Below, in pieces: positions 52,143-62,457 of a stretch of 64,000 nt of DNA. The notes beneath the pieces were generated by a model. That model did not search any database. It saw only the letters and a list, made by a program, of their open reading frames with translations, and was not told the origin of the DNA. This DNA comes from an uncultured Oscillibacter sp. (lineage in GTDB: Bacteria; Bacillota; Clostridia; Oscillospirales; Oscillospiraceae), in assembly GCA_905200545.1 (NCBI GenBank), contig CAJKKQ010000001.1:175759-239758 (forward strand), given 5' to 3'. A program made the translations under genes and the position numbers. Position 1 is the stretch's first letter; each line of letters begins with the position of its first letter.

Positions 52143-53192
52143 TCAGGACTGTTTTCGCCGGTCGTGTTCCCGCGCGCCGTAAAAACGGCGCTTTTCTTGG
52201 TACATCAAAAAATCTGCTTCATCGAACTGCTCCCGGAGGGAACAGGGAACCGACCGCCAGGAAAATCCCATAGAACAGCGGATCTCGTCCTGCTCCATAC
52301 CGGTTCGTACAGCGGCGACTGCCAGGCGGAACGCCTCCTCATCCAGCGTCTCATCCACCACCACGAACTCGTCGCCGCCGGTGCGGTACACTTTTTCCCC
52401 GAAAGCCTTCCGGATATGCTCTGCCGCCCGGCGCAGCAGGCCGTCGCCGGCGCTGTGTCCCTGCCAGTCATTGATCTCTTTAAGGCCGTTGAGGTCGAAG
52501 CAGGCAACGCCTCTGTGCTCTCCCGGCCAGGCCAGCGGATCCGCCATCAGCTCGTTGAACTTATTGCGGTTAAACAGACCCGTCAGGGTATCCTCATAGC
52601 TCATCCGCTGGAGCAGCGCAGTCTGAGCGGCGATTTTCTCCTTCTGTGCCTCAACCTGCTCCTGCAGATACTGGTAAGACTGCCTGGCGATCCTCTCCGG
52701 GAAGCCCACATCGCCCTCCACCATATCCTCGTAGGGATTGGAGATATGCAGATGGCAGCAGCGCAGCCGGCCGCTGTGGTTGCGGAACACGGTGGTGATG
52801 CGCTGGTGTACCCGCAGGCTGATCTGGGTGGAGGCATCCGTGGCGATCCACACCCGCCCACTGCACATATAGGCGTCCGTGGCGATCTGAAGGCCCTGGT
52901 ACTCCTCACCGGAGAGACTGCACCGGGGGACCTGCCCTGCGAACCGGCGGAAAATCGCGGCCACCCTCTCCAGTCCCGCGGAGTGCTCCTCCTCTCCGGT
53001 ACCCAGCCAGACGATGTCGTCATCCATCAGGGCGATCACGGCTTCCACGTCATTTTCACAGTAGTATTTGTGCAGCATATAACTGGTCAGCTCAATGGCT
53101 TTTTGCCTTTGCATTTCATCCTTACGTTGGATACGCGTCATCCCCTTTCCCGGATCTGTGCCATGGAGATGCGTTTTCATTCCGAAAGGCAT
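52143..53192 (-). CDS. Diguanylate cyclase with N-terminal SnoaL/NTF2-like domain
   Basis: A 349-residue cytoplasmic protein. After about 25 residues, an NTF2/SnoaL-like cone domain (about 25-150; ELTSYMLHKYYCENDVEAVIALMDDDIVWLGTGEEE) probably acts as sensor. A short coiled coil (about 175-195) leads to a GGDEF domain (about 200-345) with intact RTGGDEFVVV, FDLNGLKEINDWQGHSAGDGLL and the closing YQEKRRFY. An RxxD inhibitory site is not seen before GGDEF. It should make c-di-GMP. Start 53192 is chosen for its GGGGAGACCTT ribosome site; longer frames would overlap the methyltransferase gene upstream. Confidence 0.85.
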   Translation of the reverse strand: MPFGMKTHLHGTDPGKGMTRIQRKDEMQRQKAIELTSYMLHKYYCENDVEAVIALMDDDIVWLGTGEEEHSAGLERVAAIFRRFAGQVPRCSLSGEEYQGLQIATDAYMCSGRVWIATDASTQISLRVHQRITTVFRNHSGRLRCCHLHISNPYEDMVEGDVGFPERIARQSYQYLQEQVEAQKEKIAAQTALLQRMSYEDTLTGLFNRNKFNELMADPLAWPGEHRGVACFDLNGLKEINDWQGHSAGDGLLRRAAEHIRKAFGEKVYRTGGDEFVVVDETLDEEAFRLAVAAVRTGMEQDEIRCSMGFSWRSVPCSLREQFDEADFLMYQEKRRFYGAREHDRRKQS

Positions 53193-53223
53193 AAGGTCTC
53201 CCCACAGCTCCGCCGCGGATTCA

Positions 53224-54624
53224 TCATCGCTCTGCGGCAGACCGTCTGTTTGCCGGCTTTCGCGATGCGCTGCTGCCATCCTCTTGCGTCAGCAGCACCA
53301 CGCTCTCCACGTGGCGGGTTCCGGGGAACATGTCCACGGCACAGGCCCGGACAGCCCGGTAGCCCAACCCTGCAAAAATCTTCACGTCCCGGCCCAGGGT
53401 GGCGGGGTCGCAGGAGACGTACACCACCCGCTTTGGTCCCATGGCCGCCACGGAGGCAATGACCTCCGGCGATAAGCCCTTGCGGGGCGGATCTACCGTC
53501 ACCACATCCGGCCGCAACCCCTCAGTCTCCAGCTTGGCCGCCACATCGGAGGCATCTCCGCAGAAAAATTCCGCGTTTTCGATGCCGTTACGCTTTGCGT
53601 TCTCCCGGGCATCCTCAATGGCGGGGGGCACGATCTCCGCCCCGATGACCCGCTTGGCCCGGGCCGCCATGCAGAGGGTGATGGTGCCTGTGCCGCAGTA
53701 GAGATCCAGTACCGTCTCCTCCCCGGTAAGGCCCGCAAACTCCAGGGCCTTGCCGTAGAGCACCTCCGCCTGATCCCGGTTCACTTGATAGAACGAGGGC
53801 ACCGACAGCTTGAAGGTGAGGCCGCAGAGGGTGTCCATCAAAAAGTCCTGCCCCCAGAGGGTGCGGTACTTCTCCCCCAGGATCACATTGCTTCGGCGGG
53901 TATTGGTATTGAGGACCACCCCCACAGTCTTGGGCGCCGCCGCGCAGACATAAGCCGCCAGCTCCGGCTCCCGGGGGACCTGCCGCCCGTTGACCACCAC
54001 GCAGCAAAGGCTCTCGCCCTTGCGGTTCACCCGCACATAGATGTGGCGCACCAGGCCCTTTCCGGTTCGTTCGTCATAGGGGGCGATCTTGTATCGGCGC
54101 ATCCACTCCCCCACCGCCGCCGCAGTCTTGTCGGAGACCTCCGACTGGATGAGGCAGCGGCGGATGGGCACCACCCGGTGGCTGCGGGAGCGATAGAACC
54201 CGATGGCGCCGTCAGCGCCCACGGGGTACTGGCTCTTGTTGCGGTAGCGGGTGGGATCCTTGGCTCCCAGGATCTCCTCCACCGCAAGGTCCGTGCCCCC
54301 CAGGCGCTCCAGGGCGTCCTGCACCCGCCGGCGCTTGGCCCACAGCTCCTCCGTATAGGTCAGGTGCTGGAAATCACACCCGCCGCATTGGCCGTAATAG
54401 GGGCACTCCGGCTCCGTCCGCTCCGGAGAGGGGGCATGGATCTTCACGATCTCCCCCGCCGCCGCGGTCTTCATCACCTTGGTGATTTTCAGGTCCACGG
54501 TCTCCCCCCGGACTGCCCGGGGGACAAAGACCACGGCCCCGTCCAGCCGTACGATGCCCAGCCCCTCGCTGGAGTATCCCTCCACAGTGCCGGTGTACAC
54601 GCGGCCCTCCATCAGCTTTTCCAT
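53224..54624 (-). CDS. rlmD: 23S rRNA (uracil-5-)-methyltransferase, RlmD/RlmCD family
   Basis: A 466-residue SAM-dependent rRNA methyltransferase. A TRAM RNA-binding domain (about 6-60) is followed by Fe-S cysteines in ECPYYGQCGGCDFQH (about 72-87), with a fourth Cys in RRCLIQ. The SAM domain has the sequence VLDLYCGTGTITLCMAARAK (about 305-324), then VDPPRKGL. The catalytic Cys is in VVYVSCDPATLGRD (about 423-436). It methylates U1939 and/or U747 of 23S rRNA; Gram-positive homologues may do both. ATG 54624 has AAGAGGAGCACCGGA in front. Confidence 0.93.
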   Translation of the reverse strand: MEKLMEGRVYTGTVEGYSSEGLGIVRLDGAVVFVPRAVRGETVDLKITKVMKTAAAGEIVKIHAPSPERTEPECPYYGQCGGCDFQHLTYTEELWAKRRRVQDALERLGGTDLAVEEILGAKDPTRYRNKSQYPVGADGAIGFYRSRSHRVVPIRRCLIQSEVSDKTAAAVGEWMRRYKIAPYDERTGKGLVRHIYVRVNRKGESLCCVVVNGRQVPREPELAAYVCAAAPKTVGVVLNTNTRRSNVILGEKYRTLWGQDFLMDTLCGLTFKLSVPSFYQVNRDQAEVLYGKALEFAGLTGEETVLDLYCGTGTITLCMAARAKRVIGAEIVPPAIEDARENAKRNGIENAEFFCGDASDVAAKLETEGLRPDVVTVDPPRKGLSPEVIASVAAMGPKRVVYVSCDPATLGRDVKIFAGLGYRAVRACAVDMFPGTRHVESVVLLTQEDGSSASRKPANRRSAAER

Positions 54625-54804
54625 TCCGGTGCTCCTCTTCATGCTTGTTTCTGAGAACCGCATCCGGAGATGTCCGGATGCGGTCCGCTCATATCAGCTG
54701 GCCTCAAAAATTGGGACAGCGCTTCTCTTTACAATGGTAAAACGCCCTGGCGGAACCGCTGAAAACTCCGTCCACTCCGGAGAGGGTCCAGGAGCTGGGG
54801 CAGC

Positions 54805-56409
54805 TCAGCTCTCCCATCTCTCCAGCAGTGCCCGCAGCTGGTCTGCAAACTTGGCAAGGGACTTGTTGTCCCGGCCCTTGGCGCGCTTGATGGCCTCCAT
54901 GACCATCTGCCCAACGGCCACCAGCCGCTCGTAGGCCGCGGTGGACTTGGCCTGGCCGTCGAAGGACTTGATCTTCCGCTCCGGCAGATAGCCCGGCGCC
55001 ACCTGGGCGTTGGCGACGAGGTCGTAGACCTCTGTATACTGGGGGGCGTGGGCCTCAAAGCCCATGCCCTGAATGGTCTGGGCAAAGAAGGGGGCCACCT
55101 CCCGGTCACCGTGAACCACGAAGACATGCTGGGGCTTGGGGGATTTGAAATCCGCGATCCAGCTGAGCAGGTGGTCCCGGTCAGCGTGGGAGGAAAGACC
55201 CTGGAAATTGACGATCTTGGCATGGACGGCAATGTCCTCACCGAAGAGCTTGACACTCTTGGCCCCGTCCAGCAGGTGGCGGCCCAGGGTTCCCTCCCCC
55301 TGGAAGCCCACGAACACCACCGTGCACTCCGGCCGCCAGAGGTTGTGCTTGAGGTGATGGCGGATACGGCCCGCGTCGCACATACCGGAGGCGGAGATGA
55401 TGACCTTGGGAGTGGGGTCCGTGTTCAGGGCCTTGGACTCCTCGCTGGTCTCCGTCATACGCAGGTTGGTGAAGTTGAACATGTGGGTGCCGTCCTTCAC
55501 CAGCTTCATGGCGTCATCGTCCAGATAGCCGTGCAGGTCCCCGGCGAAAATCGTGGTGGCCCGCTTGGCCAGGGGAGAGTCGATGTACACGGCAAAATCC
55601 GGGTTGGACTTTACCATCCGGGCGTCCTTGATCTCCCGGATGAAGTACAAAAGCTCCTGGGTGCGGCCCACGGCGAAGGAGGGAATGATGACATTTCCGC
55701 CCTTAGCCATGGTCTCATCAATGATTTTGGCCAGATCGTCGGTATAGCTCCACACCTCCGTGTGGTTGCGGTCACCGTAGGTGGACTCCATCACCACATA
55801 GTCCGCTCCGTGGAAGTGAACCGGATCCCGGATAATGGGCTGCTTGACATTGCCCAGGTCGCCGGAGAAGACGATGCGCTTTTTCACGCCGTTCTCCGTC
55901 AGATCCATCGCGATGCAGGCGGAGCCCAGCAGATGGCCGGCGTCCACGAACTCCACTTCCACCCCCTCGCACAGGTCGATGACCTGGCCGTACTCACAGG
56001 TGGTCAGAAACTCCTGGACCCGCTGGGCGTCCTCAATGGTGTAAAGGGGCTCCACCCGGGGAGCTCCCGAGCGCTCCGCCTTGCGGTTTTTCCACTCAGC
56101 GTCCTGCTCCTGGATGTGGGCGGAGTCCAGCAGCATGATATTCATGAGGTCCGCCGTCATCCGGGTGGTGAGGATGCGGCCCTGGAAGCCCTGCTTGATG
56201 AGCATGGGGATCCGGCCGGAGTGGTCGATGTGGGCATGGGTCACCAGGACATAGTCGATGGAGCCCGCCGCAAAGGGGAACTCCCCGTTGGAAACCTCGT
56301 CCCGGCCCTGCTGCAAACCGCAGTCCACCAGGATCCGCTTCCCTCCGACTTCCAGGCAATGGCAACTGCCGGTGACACACTGGTCAGCGCCGAAAAAGCT
56401 AAGCTTCAT
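54805..56409 (-). CDS. Beta-CASP metallo-beta-lactamase-fold ribonuclease (CPSF-like)
   Basis: A 534-residue MBL/beta-CASP protein with N-terminal MKLSFFGADQCVTGSCHCLEV and the zinc motif VTHAHIDHSGRIP (about 58-70). Further metal sites are DAGHLLGSACIAMDL and VFSGDLGN. The beta-CASP domain (about 225-395) has IIPSFAVGRTQELLYF, IDSPLAKRATTIF and ISASGMCDAGRIRHHL. The RMMBL end has LSSHADRDHLLSWI and FVVHGDREV. These enzymes cut RNA, endo- and/or exonucleolytically, in the cytoplasm. Start 56409 has AAAAAGGAGGATCTCCC upstream. Confidence 0.93.
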   Translation of the reverse strand: MKLSFFGADQCVTGSCHCLEVGGKRILVDCGLQQGRDEVSNGEFPFAAGSIDYVLVTHAHIDHSGRIPMLIKQGFQGRILTTRMTADLMNIMLLDSAHIQEQDAEWKNRKAERSGAPRVEPLYTIEDAQRVQEFLTTCEYGQVIDLCEGVEVEFVDAGHLLGSACIAMDLTENGVKKRIVFSGDLGNVKQPIIRDPVHFHGADYVVMESTYGDRNHTEVWSYTDDLAKIIDETMAKGGNVIIPSFAVGRTQELLYFIREIKDARMVKSNPDFAVYIDSPLAKRATTIFAGDLHGYLDDDAMKLVKDGTHMFNFTNLRMTETSEESKALNTDPTPKVIISASGMCDAGRIRHHLKHNLWRPECTVVFVGFQGEGTLGRHLLDGAKSVKLFGEDIAVHAKIVNFQGLSSHADRDHLLSWIADFKSPKPQHVFVVHGDREVAPFFAQTIQGMGFEAHAPQYTEVYDLVANAQVAPGYLPERKIKSFDGQAKSTAAYERLVAVGQMVMEAIKRAKGRDNKSLAKFADQLRALLERWES

Positions 56410-56698
56410 GGGAGATCCTCCTTTTTCCTGCACCCTGCCGCCGGACAATCCCGGCTGGCAGGTGCTGTTTTTGTCAGTTTAGCACAATCCGCCCCTGCGG
56501 GCAAGGGGCCCTGCAGGGGATTGTAAAACCCTTCCCTCCTTGTATCTCCCTCCGGATCCCGGTATACTGAAAAAAGAACCCAGCAGGAAACAACGAATGC
56601 CGGGAAAACCCGGCCCTGCCACTCCACCACAGTTCCCTGCTTCAAGAGAGCAGTCGCTATCCAAAAAAGCGGCGCAGATGATGTAAGGAGGCCCTCCT

Positions 56699-56904
56699 AT
56701 GAAAAAGGCCGCAGAGCAGGAGGGCTTGCTGGATGGCCAGGAGGTTCTCAGCCTCTAGGCGGAGGTAGGCGGACAGTGGTACTGGCTCAAGCAGGAAGAA
56801 AAGCAGGAGGAAAACCGTCTGCCCTGGCCGCGGAATTCTCCCTGGAGCAGGTCAGCCGGACCGTCCACCAGGGGGGTTCGGTTTTTTGTCTCTTTTGATG
56901 GGAA
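56699..56904 (+). pseudogene. Probable decayed short gene with in-frame TAG
   Basis: ATG 56699 has an ideal AAGGAGG seven bases before it and encodes 19 residues (MKKAAEQEGLLDGQEVLSL) before TAG at 56756-56758. The same frame then stays open and protein-like (AEVGGQWYWLKQEEKQEEN). A shift near 56820 into another frame gives ALAAEFSLEQVSRTVHQGGS, ending at TGA about 56904. One base change (GAG to TAG) plus a frameshift would explain this as a decayed gene. It could also be a real 19-residue peptide gene. Confidence 0.35.
56856..56887 (+). terminator. Probable terminator upstream of secA
   Basis: The stem CCGGACC (56856-56862) / GGTTCGG (56875-56881) with one G-U pair is followed by six Ts. 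Confidence 0.55.
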
Positions 56905-57139
56905 TCAGGTGAAAAAGTGCCGGGATTCTCATGGGTTTTGTCCCATTCACCCGGTTAAATTGTGAACTTTTTTCGGAAAATCCGTTTTTTCTTTGCAATC
57001 CCGGGGCAAGTGTGGTATGCTACATTTGCTTTTTTACGGGTACCCTTACTTATTTTAATAAATAACCGCCTTCCGGCGGCTTCATTCCGGCGCCGCTTCC
57101 CCGTTGGCGCCATGAATCGGAAAGGAAGTTACAACTATC
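56905..57139 (+). promoter_or_regulatory. secA promoter and leader
   Basis: TTGCAA (56993-56998), a 17-bp spacer and TATGCT (57016-57021) lie about 120 bases before the secA ATG. The small hairpin ATGGGTTTTGTCCCAT is near 56930-56945. The rest of the leader is plain, with AAAGGAAG upstream of the start. Confidence 0.7.
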
Positions 57140-59890
<2,751 letters not shown>

Positions 59891-59933
59891 TTTTGAAGAG
59901 GAGCTGGCTGACACAGCTTCCACCCAAACACTG

Positions 59934-59974
59934 CGCGTCCCCTGTTCTCCTGCCGGAGGGCAGGGGCGCGTTTC
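59934..59974 (+). terminator. Hairpin after secA
   Basis: The imperfect stem CGCGTCCCCTG / CAGGGGCGCG with a 16-nt loop is followed by TTTCT; probably partial termination before pgeF. Confidence 0.6.
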
Positions 59975-59994
59975 TATCAGACACGGAGGTGCCT

Positions 59995-60819
59995 ATGTCC
60001 TTTCCTACCCATGAGCAAAACGGCCTGGTATGGCTCACCTCTTCCCTGCTCTCCCGGTATGGCCAAACCGTCCCCCACGGATTTTCCACCCGGAAGGGCG
60101 GCGTCAGTACCCCGCCCTGGGACACGCTGAATCTGGGCCCCGGCCGGGGGGATTCCCCGGAGGCTGTGTTGGAAAATTACCGGCGCTTCTGCGGCGCCCT
60201 GGACGTTCCCATGGAGCGGGCTGTCCTTTCCAAGCAGGTCCACGAGACCACGGTCCGCCTGTGCACCGCCGCCGATGCCGGAAAGGGACTCTTTGCCTCC
60301 CGGGACTACACCGCCGATGCCCTTATCACCCGGGAAACCGACCTTCCCCTGGTGGTATTCTCCGCCGACTGCGGCATCATGCTGCTCTATGATCCCGTCC
60401 ACCACGCCGCAGGCGCCGTCCACGCCGGATGGCGGGGCTGCGCCGCCGGGATCCTGGAAAAGACGGTTCAATCCATGGCTGACGCATTCGGCTCCGATCC
60501 TGCGGCCATGGTGGCCGCCGTGGGCCCCAGCATCGGTCCGTGCTGCTTTGAGACGGACGATGACGTACCGGAGGCCATGACCGCCGCCCTGGGAGCAGAA
60601 GCCTCCCCCTATCTGGAGCGCCGGGGCATCAAGTGGCATGTGGACCTGGCGGGGCTCAACCGCCAGTGGCTGCTGCGCGCCGGCCTGGCCCCGGAGCACA
60701 TTGATATGTGCGGCCTGTGTACCGCCTGCCGCCGGGATCTCTTCTGGTCTCATCGGAAAATGGGGCAGGCCCGGGGCGCCCAGATTGCCATGATCGCATT
60801 GAAATCTCCCCAGGATTGA
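59995..60819 (+). CDS. pgeF: PgeF/YlmD family multicopper-oxidase-like protein (peptidoglycan editing factor)
   Basis: A 274-residue protein of the PgeF (YfiH/laccase domain) family. Zinc/active-site landmarks are the His in LSKQVHETTV, the Cys in FSADCGIMLLYDP, and AVHAGWRGCAAGIL. Then come AVGPSIGPCCFETDDDV and the terminal MCGLCTACRRDLFWSHRK. Members act on purine nucleosides in some studies and keep wrongly built peptidoglycan precursors out in others. The start at 59995 follows ACGGAGGTGCCT. It is 9 bases from the next gene. Confidence 0.92.
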   Translation: MSFPTHEQNGLVWLTSSLLSRYGQTVPHGFSTRKGGVSTPPWDTLNLGPGRGDSPEAVLENYRRFCGALDVPMERAVLSKQVHETTVRLCTAADAGKGLFASRDYTADALITRETDLPLVVFSADCGIMLLYDPVHHAAGAVHAGWRGCAAGILEKTVQSMADAFGSDPAAMVAAVGPSIGPCCFETDDDVPEAMTAALGAEASPYLERRGIKWHVDLAGLNRQWLLRAGLAPEHIDMCGLCTACRRDLFWSHRKMGQARGAQIAMIALKSPQD

Positions 60820-60828
60820 GAGGTTCCT

Positions 60829-62373
60829 ATGAAAAAACGCCTATGCAGTTTGATGCTGGCGCTGGTGGTAAGTGCCTGCACATTAAGCGGCTGCTGGGAA
60901 GAGCCGCTGCCGGAGGAAGAGGATCTTCCGTTCCAAACGGAGGACGAGGAGCCCCAGGATAACCGGGAGATCCTGCCGGAGCAGTTTGCCCTGCCCTATG
61001 ACCCCAATGCCACCCTGGATCCCATTACCTGTGCCGACGGCATGCAGCAGACCGTGGGGACTTTGCTCTATCAGCGGCTGTTCCAGCTGGATGAGAACCT
61101 GGAGCCTCAACCGGAGCTGTGCCAGAGTTATACCTGCAGCGCCGATGCTCTCACCTATACCTTCACCATCCGCAGCGGCGTCACCTTCTGGGACGGCACA
61201 GCCCTCACCGCCGCCGATGTGGCCTCCTCCCTCCAGCGGGCCAGGTCTTCCCAGCGCTATGGCTCCCGCCTCTCCCGCATCACCTCCATCTCCGCGTGGA
61301 ATGCCAATACCGTGACCGTTACTCTGGCCTATGCCAGCACCGGGCTCCCTGCCCTGCTGGATATCCCCATCGTAAAATCCGGTACGGAGTCGGAGCTGAT
61401 CCCCGTAGGCAGCGGCCCCTACTGTTTCCATCAGGATGAAGACGGGCCCAGTCTCCAGCCCAATCCCTACTGGCAGGGCAGCACGCTGCCGGTGCAGGAG
61501 ATCGTCCTCTCCCCTGCCGGTGACCGGGACGCCATGCTCTATCAGTTCACCTCCCACGATGTGCAGCTCATTGTCTGTGACCTGACGGGAACAGATCCGG
61601 TGACCTCCGTGGGCAATGTCAGCTATCAGGATGCGGACACCACCATTCTGCAATACCTGGGGTTCAACACCCAGCGTTCCCCCTTTGACAATGCTGCCCT
61701 TCGGCGGGCCTTGGGCCTTGGGATCAACCGCAGCGCACTGATCAGTGCCTTTTTCTCCGGCCATGCCCTGGCCGCTCAGTTCCCTGTTTCCCCAGTCTCA
61801 TCCCTGTATCCCCAGGAACTGGAAACCATTTACTCCTACGACGCCTTTGCCTCTGCCATGGCTGCCGCCGGATACGCCACCGGCACCACCACCAAAACCG
61901 TGACGCTTCTGGTGAACCAGGAAAACACCTTCAAGGTCTCCGCTGCTCAGAATCTGGCGGAGGCGTTGTCCGCCTTCGATCTCAAGATCCAGGTTTCTGT
62001 CCTGCCCTGGGAGGAGTACACCGCCGCCCTGGCTGCCGGAAACTTTGACCTCTACTTTGGGGAGATCAAGCTGACGGCGGACTGGAATCTCAGCTCCCTG
62101 CTCAGTTCCGGCGGTGCTTTGAATTACGGCGGGTGGGCCGATCCCCAGACGGATACGCTGCTCTCTCAGTATGCCGTCTCCCAGGATCGGGCCGGTGCCA
62201 TGAAAACCCTCTGCACCTATCTGAACACTCAGGCTCCCATCCTGCCCATCTGCTTCAAGCGCACCTCAGTGCTCTATCAGGCGGGAGTGATTGAGGGGCT
62301 GCAGCCCACAGCCGCCAACCCCTTTTACAATCTCTCAGACTGCACCATTCATCTGGCAGAAAAGGCAAACTGA
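60829..62373 (+). CDS. Family 5 extracellular solute-binding lipoprotein (peptide-type)
   Basis: A 514-residue lipoprotein whose signal peptide ends in lipobox L19-S-G-C22. The mature acidic linker (EEPLPEEEDLPFQ) leads into an SBP_bac_5 domain: LDPITCADGMQQTVGTLLYQRLF, SYTCSADALTYTFTIRSGVTFWDGTALTAADV (the family signature, about 95-130) and the closing ICFKRTSVLY. It would bind peptides or similar solutes outside the cell. No permease or ATPase genes adjoin it; a mobile element begins just downstream, so a transporter partner could have been displaced or lie elsewhere. Confidence 0.9.
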   Translation: MKKRLCSLMLALVVSACTLSGCWEEPLPEEEDLPFQTEDEEPQDNREILPEQFALPYDPNATLDPITCADGMQQTVGTLLYQRLFQLDENLEPQPELCQSYTCSADALTYTFTIRSGVTFWDGTALTAADVASSLQRARSSQRYGSRLSRITSISAWNANTVTVTLAYASTGLPALLDIPIVKSGTESELIPVGSGPYCFHQDEDGPSLQPNPYWQGSTLPVQEIVLSPAGDRDAMLYQFTSHDVQLIVCDLTGTDPVTSVGNVSYQDADTTILQYLGFNTQRSPFDNAALRRALGLGINRSALISAFFSGHALAAQFPVSPVSSLYPQELETIYSYDAFASAMAAAGYATGTTTKTVTLLVNQENTFKVSAAQNLAEALSAFDLKIQVSVLPWEEYTAALAAGNFDLYFGEIKLTADWNLSSLLSSGGALNYGGWADPQTDTLLSQYAVSQDRAGAMKTLCTYLNTQAPILPICFKRTSVLYQAGVIEGLQPTAANPFYNLSDCTIHLAEKAN

Positions 62374-62375
62374 AA

Positions 62376-62457
62376 AAAGAGGACGCCGTCGGGGCGGCAC
62401 GCATAAAACAGCATAAGAATGTTTTCAGGAAACGGCGTAGCTTCGGCTATGCCGTTT
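62376..62457. other. Junction between chromosome and mobile element; terminator hairpin at 62431-62456
   Basis: GAGGACGCCGTCGGGGCGGC (62379-62398) looks like the first arm, loop and start of the second arm of the SBP gene terminator, but the expected GTCCTCTTTT arm is missing. Base composition falls from here on. The hairpin AACGGCGTAGC-TTCG-GCTATGCCGTT (62431-62456) contains the recombinase stop codon. The element boundary is probably between 62398 and 62430. Confidence 0.45.

Noticed and set aside
56756..56758. Pyrrolysine readthrough at the in-frame TAG
   Set aside because: No Pyl machinery or methylamine genes are in view, and the frame also needs a shift, so decay is simpler.
56901..56923. 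Cobalamin-riboswitch-like string GGGAATCAGGTGAAAA... before secA
   Set aside because: The rest of the consensus (CCCCCGC and the B12 box stem) is missing, and secA is not a known target.
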